Part shown: positions 52,954 to 61,498 of the stretch, one piece after another
How positions within the stretch are numbered: position 1 is the stretch's first letter
How the letters are laid out: the number at the start of each line of letters is the position of its first letter
Origin: an uncultured Clostridia bacterium
GTDB lineage: Bacteria > Bacillota > Clostridia > UBA1381 > UMGS1253
Length of the DNA: 64,000 nt
Assembly (NCBI GenBank): GCA_934457145.1
Contig: CAKSHP010000006.1
Coordinates: forward strand, 1 to 64,000
Direction of reading: 5' to 3'
The notes under the pieces: generated by a model
What the model was told of the DNA's origin: nothing
The model's database searches: none
The model's input: the letters and a program-made list of their open reading frames with translations, nothing else
Translations under genes and position numbers: made by a program

Positions 52954-53907
52954 ATGAGTAAATTAAAAAGAGTTGTAATATCTGCTGCGGGCACCGGTAT
53001 AATTGTGATTTTGTGCGCGTTTGTTGTTTTGCTTATACAAACAAAGGTGTTCGGATGGTTTTCGCATAGTGAAAAGCAAAATGTTAAGCTTTATTTTTTA
53101 GATGCAACACTGTCGAAGTTAAGCTCTGAAGAACAGGTTGTTTCAAAAGATGAAACAGACATACTTTATTCTATGGTTCAGCTTTTGATAAAAGGACCTG
53201 AAAACACGGTTGAAAACAGACGTGCTATTCCGCAGGATACAAAAATAATATCTTTAAGCAAAAAAGGAAATCTGGCAACAGTCGATTTTTCAAAGGAGTT
53301 TTACTCGGCATACACCGCAAACGATATGCTTGCGGCATTTACCGTTGTGTACACACTGTGCGGTGTAAGCGGTATTGACCAGGTGAGCGTTTTGGTTGAA
53401 GGCGAGCCTTTGGTTGATACGGATAAAAAACCTCTCGGCGCATTGGCAAAAGACGATATCGTAAACGAATCGGATCCTGTTAAAAAACAGGATATTGCAG
53501 AGCTTGTGCTTTATTTTCCGAACTCCGACGCAACAAAGCTTGTGCGTGAACAAAGAAGCGTTGTAAGAAGTGACAACATATCTAACACACAGCTTGTTAT
53601 AAGCGAGCTTATGCGCGATTCGGCATCGGGAATGCATGATTCGCTCTTCCCGGCAAATGCAAAGCTTTTATCGGTCGAAACAAAGGATTCTGTGTGTTTT
53701 GTTAATTTTTCAAAAGAGTTTTTAAATAAGCGCGCAGACGGTGAAAGCGAAGAAATTATAACAGTGTATGCAATTGTGAACAGCTTAACGGAATTGGACG
53801 ATATAACAAAGGTTCAGTTTTTAATTGAAGGGCAAAAGGTTGAAAACTACGGAGATATGATTTTCAGTCAGCCGTTTGAAAGAAATGAAAATATAATAGC
53901 AAAATAA
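52954..53907 (+). CDS. Membrane-anchored GerMN-domain protein
   Basis: 317 residues. One membrane helix at about 8-29, then two GerMN repeats: about 44-155 (VKLYFLDATLSKLSSEEQVV, LLIKGPENTVENRRAIPQDT, VDFSKEFYSAY) and about 180-305 (ELVLYFPNSDATKLVREQRS, LMRDSASGMHDSLFPANAKL, VNFSKEFLNKR). GerMN domains occur in GerM and in actinobacterial LpqB, which works with the MtrAB two-component system. Being 28 bp after a kinase gene, it may modulate that kinase from outside the membrane. Confidence 0.88.
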   Translation: MSKLKRVVISAAGTGIIVILCAFVVLLIQTKVFGWFSHSEKQNVKLYFLDATLSKLSSEEQVVSKDETDILYSMVQLLIKGPENTVENRRAIPQDTKIISLSKKGNLATVDFSKEFYSAYTANDMLAAFTVVYTLCGVSGIDQVSVLVEGEPLVDTDKKPLGALAKDDIVNESDPVKKQDIAELVLYFPNSDATKLVREQRSVVRSDNISNTQLVISELMRDSASGMHDSLFPANAKLLSVETKDSVCFVNFSKEFLNKRADGESEEIITVYAIVNSLTELDDITKVQFLIEGQKVENYGDMIFSQPFERNENIIAK

Positions 53908-53936
53908 AAAAACATGCCGAAAGGATATGATTTATC

Positions 53937-54524
53937 ATGAAAAAAACAGCAGTAACAACTCTTACAAGACTTGCAATTTTAAGTGCGGTTATTATAATTA
54001 TGTCGTTTACACCTTTGGGATATTTGCAGATAGGACCTCTTGCGCTCACGTTTTTGACGATACCGGTGGCAGTCGGAGCAGTTGTTATGGGACCGGCAGC
54101 GGGAGCATTTTTAGGACTTGTTTTCGGAATAACAAGCTTTATAAATTCGTTTAGCGGCTTTATGGGACAGGCTCTTTTGGCAATAAATCCGTTTTTTACG
54201 TTTATTTTGTGTGTTGTGCCCAGGGTTTTGGAGGGATTTTTGAGCGCGCTTATTTATAAGGCTCTTTCAAAAAAGGACAAAAAAGGGATTTGGTCAGTAT
54301 CGGCGGCAAGTATATCGTGCCCGGTTTTAAACACGATTTTGTTTATGAGTACGCTTGTGTTGATTTTCGGAAGAAGCGATTATATTTTGAATTTGCGAAA
54401 CGGCGCAAATGTTTTTGTGTTTGTTTGCACAACGGTCGGCATACAGGCGGTTGTTGAAGCGGTTGTGTGTGCTGTGGCTGCGGCGCTTATAAGCTCGGCA
54501 ATGATAAAAATTTTTAAAAGGTAG
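53937..54524 (+). CDS. ECF transporter S component
   Basis: 195 residues with six membrane helices. LTRLAILSAVIIIMSFTPLGY, GPLALTFLTIPVAVGAVVMGP and GAFLGLVFGITSFINSF are typical of vitamin-binding S components, closest by eye to the pantothenate (PanT) type. It would bind a vitamin and share the energising module encoded elsewhere. It begins 29 bp after the GerMN gene and is 6 bp from a peptidase gene. Confidence 0.82.
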   Translation: MKKTAVTTLTRLAILSAVIIIMSFTPLGYLQIGPLALTFLTIPVAVGAVVMGPAAGAFLGLVFGITSFINSFSGFMGQALLAINPFFTFILCVVPRVLEGFLSALIYKALSKKDKKGIWSVSAASISCPVLNTILFMSTLVLIFGRSDYILNLRNGANVFVFVCTTVGIQAVVEAVVCAVAAALISSAMIKIFKR

Positions 54525-54530
54525 AAAAAT

Positions 54531-55529
54531 ATGAACAGCAAAAAAAATGCAGTTAAAAACACAATTGAAGAGATTTCAATTTTTGATTTTGAAAATTTAT
54601 ATTTCGGAAATTTTGACGATGAAAAAAACGGTACGGGCGTGAGCGTTATAACGTCCAAACAGGCGTTTGCATGCGGAATTGACATAAGAGGCGGCGGACC
54701 TGCCTCAAGAGAGACGCATCTGCTGAACACAAACAGCGCAGCAGAAAAGATAAATGCCGTTGTGCTTGCCGGCGGAAGCGCATTTGGACTTGACTGCGCC
54801 GGCGGGGTTATGAAGTATCTTGAAGAAAAGGACATCGGGTTTGAAACCGGCGTTACAAAGGTGCCGTTGGTGTGCACAAGCTGTATATTTGATTTGCAGG
54901 TTGCAAACAAAAATGTGCGCCCAGATTTTAACATGGGATACAGTGCGGCAAAAAATGCTTTTGAAAACAATTTTTTGGAGGGCAACCACGGCTGCGGCAC
55001 GGGGGCAACAGTCGGAAAAGTTTGCGGCGCGGAATATATGACAAAGTCGGGAATAGGAGCATATGCTTTAAAAATCGGCGATTTGAAGGCAGGGGCAATT
55101 GTTTGCACAAATGCGCTCGGAGAAGTGTTTGACAGCAAAAAAATTATCGCCGGTATGTTAAATAAAGAAAAAAACGGATTTGAAAGCTGTGTTGAGAAAA
55201 TGTATGACATAATAAAGCCTGATAATCCGTTTGTTAAAAACACGACGATCGGCGCAGTGTTTACAAATGCAAAATTTGATAAAGCACAGCTTAATAAACT
55301 GGCGGCATTTGCATCCAATGCGCTTGTGCGAAGGATACGCCCGGTGAACACAACGGCAGACGGCGACACGATGTATGCAATAAGCGCAGGCGATATACAG
55401 GCAGATATAAATGTTTGCGGTATGCTTATGCAAAAAGCCGCGGAAAAGGCAATTGTAAGAAGCGTTATGTGTGCAAAAGAGGCATACGGTTTAAAATGCG
55501 CTTCAAGTTTTAATCAGGCAAAAAGCTGA
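54531..55529 (+). CDS. P1 (DmpA/S58) family peptidase
   Basis: 332 residues. NGTGVSVITSKQAFACGIDI, RGGGPASRETHLL, VVLAGGSAFGLDCAGGVMKY and HGCGTGATVGKV are the family blocks; the self-cleavage and nucleophile site is in VKNTTIGAVFTNA (Thr after Asn, about residue 240). Members are self-processing aminopeptidases, some acting on beta-peptides or amides. Only 6 bp after an ECF S component gene, it may process a compound imported by that transporter. Confidence 0.9.
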   Translation: MNSKKNAVKNTIEEISIFDFENLYFGNFDDEKNGTGVSVITSKQAFACGIDIRGGGPASRETHLLNTNSAAEKINAVVLAGGSAFGLDCAGGVMKYLEEKDIGFETGVTKVPLVCTSCIFDLQVANKNVRPDFNMGYSAAKNAFENNFLEGNHGCGTGATVGKVCGAEYMTKSGIGAYALKIGDLKAGAIVCTNALGEVFDSKKIIAGMLNKEKNGFESCVEKMYDIIKPDNPFVKNTTIGAVFTNAKFDKAQLNKLAAFASNALVRRIRPVNTTADGDTMYAISAGDIQADINVCGMLMQKAAEKAIVRSVMCAKEAYGLKCASSFNQAKS

Positions 55530-55547
55530 AATGAGAGGGTTTTTTAT

Positions 55548-56507
55548 TTGAAACAGATAACGGCAAACAAAAATGACGCAAATCTCAGACTTGACAAATT
55601 TATGAGCAGACGGTTTCCGTCTATGCCGCAAAGCCTTTTATATAAATATATACGCAAAAACTGTGTTAAAGTAAACGGAAAACATGCAAAGGAAAATTTT
55701 AAGTTATCGGCAGGCGATGTTTTAAGCTTTTATATAAGCGATGAATTTTTTGAGCCGCCAAAAGAAGAAAACGCATTTTTGCATGTTAAATCAAATATCG
55801 ATATTATATACGAGGACGAAAATATTATTCTGGTAAACAAAAAAGCCGGAATGGTGGTGCATGAGGATGAAACAAAAACTCCCGATACCCTTATTGCACA
55901 CATACAAAGATATTTATACGAAAAAGGGGAGTATGATCCGGACAGCGAAAACACGTTTGCCCCGGCTCTGGCAAACAGGATAGACAGAAACACTCAGGGC
56001 ATAGTGATTGCGGCAAAGAATGCACAAAGCCTTAGGGTGCTTAATCAAAAAATAAAAGACAGAGAAATAAAAAAGAGCTATATATGTCTGGCGTTCGGAA
56101 AATTTGAAAAAAAGAGTGATCGTCTGACTGCATACCTTGAGCGGAATGAAAAAACAAAAACAGTGAAAATATTAAACAAGCCGACAAAAAATTCAAAGCC
56201 GATTACAACCGGTTACAGCGTTGTTGATTATAAAAACGGTATAAGCCTTGTTAAAGTGGATTTAATTACGGGCAGAACACATCAGATAAGGGCGCATTTT
56301 GCAAGTATCGGACATCCTCTGGTCGGCGACGGAAAGTATGGCATAAACCGCGAGAACAAAAAAGCGGGTTACACATATCAGGCGCTTTGTTCGTATAAAA
56401 CAGCGTTTTTGTTTAAAACAGACGGCGGTGTGCTTAATTATTTAAACGGCAAAACATTTGCGATAGACAATATAGATTTTGTGAAAAAATTTAAAGAAGG
56501 CATGTAA
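55548..56507 (+). CDS. RluA/RluD-family pseudouridine synthase
   Basis: 319 residues. The start is TTG 55548, after GAGAGG. An S4 domain spans about 12-70 (RLDKFMSRRFPSMPQSLLYK). The catalytic Asp lies in ALANRIDRNTQGIVIAAKN (HRLDRxTSG equivalent; note Asn for His). TGRTHQIRAHFASIGHPLVG is the second signature. It converts uridines in rRNA to pseudouridine. It is 18 bp after the P1 peptidase gene. Confidence 0.93.
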   Translation: MKQITANKNDANLRLDKFMSRRFPSMPQSLLYKYIRKNCVKVNGKHAKENFKLSAGDVLSFYISDEFFEPPKEENAFLHVKSNIDIIYEDENIILVNKKAGMVVHEDETKTPDTLIAHIQRYLYEKGEYDPDSENTFAPALANRIDRNTQGIVIAAKNAQSLRVLNQKIKDREIKKSYICLAFGKFEKKSDRLTAYLERNEKTKTVKILNKPTKNSKPITTGYSVVDYKNGISLVKVDLITGRTHQIRAHFASIGHPLVGDGKYGINRENKKAGYTYQALCSYKTAFLFKTDGGVLNYLNGKTFAIDNIDFVKKFKEGM

Positions 56508-56533
56508 AAATTAATCATAATTTCAAATTGCAA

Positions 56534-56568
56534 AAAATGCCCGGTGCGTTATTGTACCGGGCATTTTT
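56534..56568. terminator. Bidirectional terminator
   Basis: AAATGCCCGGT and ACCGGGCATTT pair across a 10-nt loop and are flanked by A- and T-runs, serving the convergent genes. Confidence 0.92.
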
Positions 56569-56586
56569 GCGTTAAATAAATTTTTT

Positions 56587-57963
56587 TTATTTTATGAAAA
56601 ACATTGAAATATACCCCTGAACCAATAAAACTAAAAGAACTATCGGCAAGACATATTTTGTGTAGTATTTTATGCCTTTTGGGAAACGAAGTCCTTTACC
56701 TGTGTTTGCTTCGTTTAAGAAATTGTCAAAGCCCCAGCCGAATTTTTCGCTGCAGCAAAACATTACGTAAACCAAAGAGCCGAGAGGCAAAATGTTGTTG
56801 CTTATAATAAAGTCTTCAAGATCCAGGATTGTTGATTCTGCGCCGAGGGGCTGAATAAACGATAAAACGTTAAAACCGAGCGCACAGGGAAGAGACAATA
56901 TTATAACGGCAATAATGTTTATATAGCTTGATTTTTTTCTGCTCCAGCCGTGCAGGTCAATTCCGAAAGACACGATGTTTTCAAACACTGCAACTACTGT
57001 TGAAAGCGCTGCGAAAATCATAAACACGAAAAACAGCGAACCCCATATTCTGCCTCCGGGCATAGCGTTGAACACGTTCGGCAAAGCCTGAAAGATTAGG
57101 CTTGGACCGGCTTTTATATCAACGCCGTATGCAAAGCATGACGGAATTACTATTAATCCTGCCGTGAAAGCAACAAATGTGTCAAGCGCGGCAATTGAAA
57201 TAGATTCACCGAACAATCGTCTGTCCTTTTTTATATAGCTTCCGAAGATAGCCATTGAGCCCATGCCGATGGAAAGCGTAAAAAACGCCTGACCTACGGC
57301 TGCAAACAATGCGTTGCCTATTCCGTTTTCAACCATACGGTTAAAATCGGGAACAAGATAATATTTAAGGCCGTCTATTGCGCCGGGAAGCGTACAGGTG
57401 TGTATTGCCAAAACAACGATAATTGCCAGAAGGGCAAGCATCATAACTTTTGTTATTTTTTCAACGCCGTTTTTTAAGCCTATTGAGCAGATTAAAAATC
57501 CGATAACAGTTGTTAAAATCATAAAACCGACTAAAAGTGTTGGGTTTGATACCATAGAGCCGAACTGTGCTTCTATCTGGGGTGCAGTCTTTGAAACAAA
57601 GTCGCCCTTAAGCATCTTGATTAAGTAAATAAACATCCAGCCGGTAACGGTGGTATAAAACATCATTAAAAGATAATTGCCCGCCATGCCGACAAATCCG
57701 AACCAGTGCCACTTTGTGCCCGGTTTTTCAAGAGTTTTAAACGAATCGGCTATACTTTTCTGACTTGCTCTTCCGACGGAAAACTCCATCGTCATAATCG
57801 GCAGTCCGAAAATAACCAGAAACGCCAAATAAATAAGTATAAATGCTGCGCCGCCGTACTGACCGACGATGTACGGAAAACGCCACACATTTCCCAAACC
57901 TATCGCACAGCCGGCAGAAATAAGAATAAATCCTATTCTTGAACCAAATTTTTCTCTTTGCAT
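56587..57963 (-). CDS. Sodium-dependent transporter (NSS/SNF family)
   Basis: 458 residues with about 11-12 membrane helices. AGCAIGLGNVWRFPYIVGQY is the TM1 signature with sodium and substrate contacts. FTLSIGMGSMAIFGSYIKK and VAVFENIVSFGIDL match TM6 and TM8 regions. It imports an amino acid or tryptophan-like substrate with sodium. Single gene with its own terminator; RBS GGAGAGA precedes the ATG. Confidence 0.93.
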   Translation of the reverse strand: MQREKFGSRIGFILISAGCAIGLGNVWRFPYIVGQYGGAAFILIYLAFLVIFGLPIMTMEFSVGRASQKSIADSFKTLEKPGTKWHWFGFVGMAGNYLLMMFYTTVTGWMFIYLIKMLKGDFVSKTAPQIEAQFGSMVSNPTLLVGFMILTTVIGFLICSIGLKNGVEKITKVMMLALLAIIVVLAIHTCTLPGAIDGLKYYLVPDFNRMVENGIGNALFAAVGQAFFTLSIGMGSMAIFGSYIKKDRRLFGESISIAALDTFVAFTAGLIVIPSCFAYGVDIKAGPSLIFQALPNVFNAMPGGRIWGSLFFVFMIFAALSTVVAVFENIVSFGIDLHGWSRKKSSYINIIAVIILSLPCALGFNVLSFIQPLGAESTILDLEDFIISNNILPLGSLVYVMFCCSEKFGWGFDNFLNEANTGKGLRFPKGIKYYTKYVLPIVLLVLLVQGYISMFFIK

Positions 57964-58196
57964 ACTTTCTCTCCGTTCATTTTTAATATTTTTTGCTTTG
58001 GCAAATGCTGTAAGACAGCTATAAACATTATAATATCATATTTTGTAAAGAAATGCAACAAAAAAGTTAAATAAATTACAAAGTTGTAAATTTTTCAGAA
58101 AATAATATTGATTTAATAAAAAAAATATGGTATTATATATATGTAAATATTTTAATGCTGTTAAAATAAATCATATATGTAACGGAGGCAGAGAAA

Positions 58197-59039
58197 ATGA
58201 AAAAGTTTAAAGTTGGTTTGCAGCTTTATTCCATTCGCGAAGATATGGAAGAAGATATGGACGCTGCATTAAAAAGCGTTAAGGAAATGGGTTATGACTA
58301 TGTTGAATTTGCCGGATATTTCGGCAAAACAGCCGAAGAAGTTAAAGAGCTTCTTGATAAACACGGTCTTGAGTGCATAAGCGTTCATCAGGGATATGAT
58401 GTGTTTTTAAAAGAACCTGAGGCAAATGTTAAATACTTAAAGACAATCGGCGCAAAATACTGCGCAGTTCCGTGGATGGGCATTGAAAAGCATAAGGGCT
58501 CGGAAAACTGGGACACAACCGTTAAAGAGTTTAACGAAGTCGGCAAGCTTTTAAAAGACAACGGAATTCAGATGCTTTATCATAACCATGACTTTGAATT
58601 TAACAAATTCGAGGGCAAATTCCTTTTGGACTGGCTCTATGAAACAATCGATGCAGATCTTTTGAAAACAGAGGTTGATACCTGCTGGGTAAGATATGCG
58701 GGTTATGATCCTTGTGAATATATTAAAAAATACACAGGCAGAAGCCCGGTAGTTCACCTTAAGGATTTTGTTTGCACAAACTTTGATATGGGTGCGGTTT
58801 ATGCTTTGATTGACGATGAAGGCAAAGAAGGCGATACCGACAAGCCCCAGAGCCGCGATGAGGCAGGATTTATGTTTAAACCTGTCGGACACGGTTTGCA
58901 GGATATTCCGGCAATTTTGAAAGCTTCTGAGGAAGCCGGCGCAGATTATGTTATAGTTGAACAGGATCAGTCGCCCGAACGTCCGGCAATGGAATCGGCA
59001 AAAATGAGCAGAGAATATTTAAAATCATTAGGTTTATAA
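58197..59039 (+). CDS. Sugar phosphate isomerase/epimerase-like TIM barrel protein
   Basis: 280 residues, no signal peptide. KVGLQLYSIREDMEEDMDAA is the family start; HNHDFEFNKFEGKFLLDWLY, EVDTCWVRYAGYDPCEYIKK, and VHLKDF carry the metal-binding Glu/Asp/His of the xylose-isomerase-like AP_endonuc_2 family. VEQDQSPERPAMESAKMSRE ends it. It likely isomerises or epimerises a sugar. It is 26 bp upstream of a second isomerase gene and uses high-expression-type codons. Confidence 0.88.
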   Translation: MKKFKVGLQLYSIREDMEEDMDAALKSVKEMGYDYVEFAGYFGKTAEEVKELLDKHGLECISVHQGYDVFLKEPEANVKYLKTIGAKYCAVPWMGIEKHKGSENWDTTVKEFNEVGKLLKDNGIQMLYHNHDFEFNKFEGKFLLDWLYETIDADLLKTEVDTCWVRYAGYDPCEYIKKYTGRSPVVHLKDFVCTNFDMGAVYALIDDEGKEGDTDKPQSRDEAGFMFKPVGHGLQDIPAILKASEEAGADYVIVEQDQSPERPAMESAKMSREYLKSLGL

Positions 59040-59065
59040 TATAAAAAATTTCGGAGGTTATAAAA

Positions 59066-59704
59066 ATGAAAATAGCTCTTATAAATGAAAACAGCCAGGC
59101 GGCTAAAAATGCGCTTATATGCGATACGCTTAAAAAGGTTGTAGAACCTATGGGACACGAAGTGTTTAACTACGGTATGTATTCAGCTGAAGACGAAGCT
59201 CAGCTTACATATGTTCAGGTTGGTATTTTAACAGCAATACTTATAAACTCAAAAGCAGCTGATTTGGTTATCACAGGCTGCGGCACCGGCGAGGGTGCTA
59301 TGCTTGCATGCAACAGTTTCCCGAACGTTTTGTGCGGTCATGTTGTTGATCCGACGGACGCATATCAGTTTACTCAGGTAAACAACGGCAATGCAATTGC
59401 TATTCCTTTTGCAAAAGGCTGGGGCTGGGGCGCTGAGCTTAACCTCTCTTATGTGTTTGAAAAGCTTTTTGTTGAAGAGTGGGGTCAGGGTTATCCGAGA
59501 GAGAGAGCCGTTCCCGAACAGAGAAACAAAAAGATATTGGACGAGGTTAAAAAAGTTACTCACACAGATATGCTTACAATACTTAAAAACATCGATCAGG
59601 ATTTGTTAAAGGGCGCTGTAAGCGGTGAGAAATTTAAAGAGTATTTCTTTGCAAACTGCAAAGATGACGCTATTGCAGATTATATTAAATCTATTTTGGA
59701 TTAA
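59066..59704 (+). CDS. RpiB/LacA/LacB-family sugar-phosphate isomerase
   Basis: 212 residues, longer than RpiB (about 150). MKIALINENSQAAKNALICD and DLVITGCGTGEGAMLACNSF match the family, with the catalytic-type Cys in GCGTG. A C-terminal extension (about 150-212) is extra. It probably acts on a pentose or hexose phosphate after the epimerase encoded just upstream. RBS CGGAGG precedes the ATG. Confidence 0.85.
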   Translation: MKIALINENSQAAKNALICDTLKKVVEPMGHEVFNYGMYSAEDEAQLTYVQVGILTAILINSKAADLVITGCGTGEGAMLACNSFPNVLCGHVVDPTDAYQFTQVNNGNAIAIPFAKGWGWGAELNLSYVFEKLFVEEWGQGYPRERAVPEQRNKKILDEVKKVTHTDMLTILKNIDQDLLKGAVSGEKFKEYFFANCKDDAIADYIKSILD

Positions 59705-59822
59705 TTTTTGTTTTGTATCTTAAGACGCACACCGGCGTGCGCCGAAAAGCTGAAAACAAAGCGCATGGCGGATAAAGTTAATACGGTATACGAAAAATTA
59801 AAGTTTTTTGTGTGAATTTATT

Positions 59823-59925
59823 AAAGGTGTGTTTTTTGCAATGGGGCAGAAAGTGTTATAAAATGCTGCGTGCAAAGACACACCTTTTTATGTAACCGGA
59901 AATGCTTAATTTCCCGCTACATAAA
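59823..59925 (+). promoter_or_regulatory. Hairpin-rich leader of the DUF1538-PII genes
   Basis: Arm 59823-59840 pairs with 59871-59887 (AAAGGTGTGT with ACACACCTTT, TTTGCA with TGCAAA) and is followed by TTTTTA. A second hairpin pairs TTTATGTA (59887-59894) with TACATAAA (59918-59925) and encloses GGAAAT/ATTTCC. The two share a T-rich boundary and might exclude each other, as in an attenuator. A GC hairpin (CGCAC/GTGCG) at about 59730-59745 lies further upstream. I do not recognise a known riboswitch. Confidence 0.5.
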
Positions 59926-59926
59926 A

Positions 59927-61498
59927 ATGCATAATCAGATTAAGGGAGGGATTGTTATTAAAAGGGCGATTAGTATAAACAAAACGAAAACTGCGCTTGC
60001 CGAAAAGGTGAAAGAGGCGGCAGTGTCAGTTATACCGATTATTATTATAGTGGCGCTTTTGTGTTTAAGTCAGACGCCGACGAAACCTGAAATACTTTTA
60101 TGTTTTTTAATAGGAGCCGTTTTATTGGTTTTGGGTATGGGACTTTTTTCTTTGGGCGTTGAACAGTCGATGACGATAATCGGAAGCAAAATAGGTACGG
60201 CGCTTACAAAAACGAAAAATCTGCCGTTTATATTGGCTGCAAGCTTTGTGCTCGGAATTGCAATAACCGTGGCAGAACCGGATTTACAGGTGCTTGCGCA
60301 GACGGTTCCTCATATAAAAAACAGCGTGCTTTTGCTGACGGTCGGTGTAGGCGTAGGTTTTTTTATGTCGGTCTGTATGCTTCGTATAATGACGGGGGCA
60401 AGCCTTAGATTTATTTTAATTATTTGCTATGTGATAATATTTGCAATAGCGGCGTTTTCGGATAAAAATTATCTCGGAATAGCTTTTGACTCCGGCGGAG
60501 TTACGACCGGACCCATGACTGTGCCGTTTATACTGGCAATGGGGCTTGGTGTGTCGAACATAAGAAGCGATAAAAAAGCTGAGGCAGACAGCTTCGGTCT
60601 TGTTGCACTGTGTTCGATAGGGCCGATATTTTCGGTTTTGCTGCTCGGCTTTTTTTACAAAGGAGACGCGGCTGTAACGCATATAGAATATGCTTCGTTT
60701 GAAAACACTGCGCAGATCGGAAAAGCGTTTTTGTCGGCAGCACCGGTGTATTTTAAAGAGATGGCTGCCGCGATGATGCCGATAGTTGTTATTTTTATTT
60801 TATTTCAGATTTTTTGTTTGCATATTCGTTTAAGAAATCTCGTTAAAATTTTAATCGGATTTATGTATACATATATAGGACTTGTTTTGTTTTTAACCGG
60901 GGTAAACGTTGGATTTTCATCGCTCGGCTCCGAGCTTGGAGCGGCAGTTGCGAGCGGAAAAAGCAGCTTCGTTTTGATAATTCTTGCAGGTGTTTTGGGA
61001 TGGTTTATAATTTCGGCAGAGCCGGCTGTGGGTGTGCTTGAAAATCAGATAGAAAGCGTGAGTGCGGGAGCAATACCTAAAAAAGCCATAAAGCTTAGTT
61101 TGTCGGTTGCGATAGCTTTGGCGATGATGATGTCGACGATAAGAGTTATAACGCAGATATCCGTTTTGTGGTTTTTGGTGCCCGGATATGCGATAGCGCT
61201 TATACTTTCATTTTTTGTGCCGGATATATACACGGCAATTGCTTTCGACTCGGGCGGCGTTGCATCGGGACCGATGACTGCAACATTTATGTTGCAGTTT
61301 GTGATCGGAGCGAGCGTGGCTCTCGGAGGAAATGTGCTTTATGATGCATTCGGCGTTGTTGCAATGGTTGCGATGATGCCGCTGATATCCATTCAGACTG
61401 TTGGATTTATTTATGACAGAAAAGAAAAGGTTGCCGGGGTTAAAGAAGAATACGGCGATTACGATATTATTGAGCTTTGGGAGGAGGCAGGCGCATGA
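59927..61498 (+). CDS. DUF1538 integral membrane protein (transporter candidate)
   Basis: 523 residues from ATG 59927; a strong GGGAGGGA at 59946-59953 instead points to an ATT start at 59957 (IKRAISINKTK). About 12 membrane helices lie in two homologous halves: half 1 holds ITVAEPDLQVL and FDSGGVTTGPMTVPF, half 2 holds IISAEPAVGVL and FDSGGVASGPMTATF. The repeated AEP and FDSGGVxxGPMT motifs put an acidic residue in each half, as in ion- or solute-coupled carriers. The family is uncharacterised. The next gene encodes a tandem PII-like protein with a 4-bp ATGA overlap. Confidence 0.85.
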   Translation: MHNQIKGGIVIKRAISINKTKTALAEKVKEAAVSVIPIIIIVALLCLSQTPTKPEILLCFLIGAVLLVLGMGLFSLGVEQSMTIIGSKIGTALTKTKNLPFILAASFVLGIAITVAEPDLQVLAQTVPHIKNSVLLLTVGVGVGFFMSVCMLRIMTGASLRFILIICYVIIFAIAAFSDKNYLGIAFDSGGVTTGPMTVPFILAMGLGVSNIRSDKKAEADSFGLVALCSIGPIFSVLLLGFFYKGDAAVTHIEYASFENTAQIGKAFLSAAPVYFKEMAAAMMPIVVIFILFQIFCLHIRLRNLVKILIGFMYTYIGLVLFLTGVNVGFSSLGSELGAAVASGKSSFVLIILAGVLGWFIISAEPAVGVLENQIESVSAGAIPKKAIKLSLSVAIALAMMMSTIRVITQISVLWFLVPGYAIALILSFFVPDIYTAIAFDSGGVASGPMTATFMLQFVIGASVALGGNVLYDAFGVVAMVAMMPLISIQTVGFIYDRKEKVAGVKEEYGDYDIIELWEEAGA

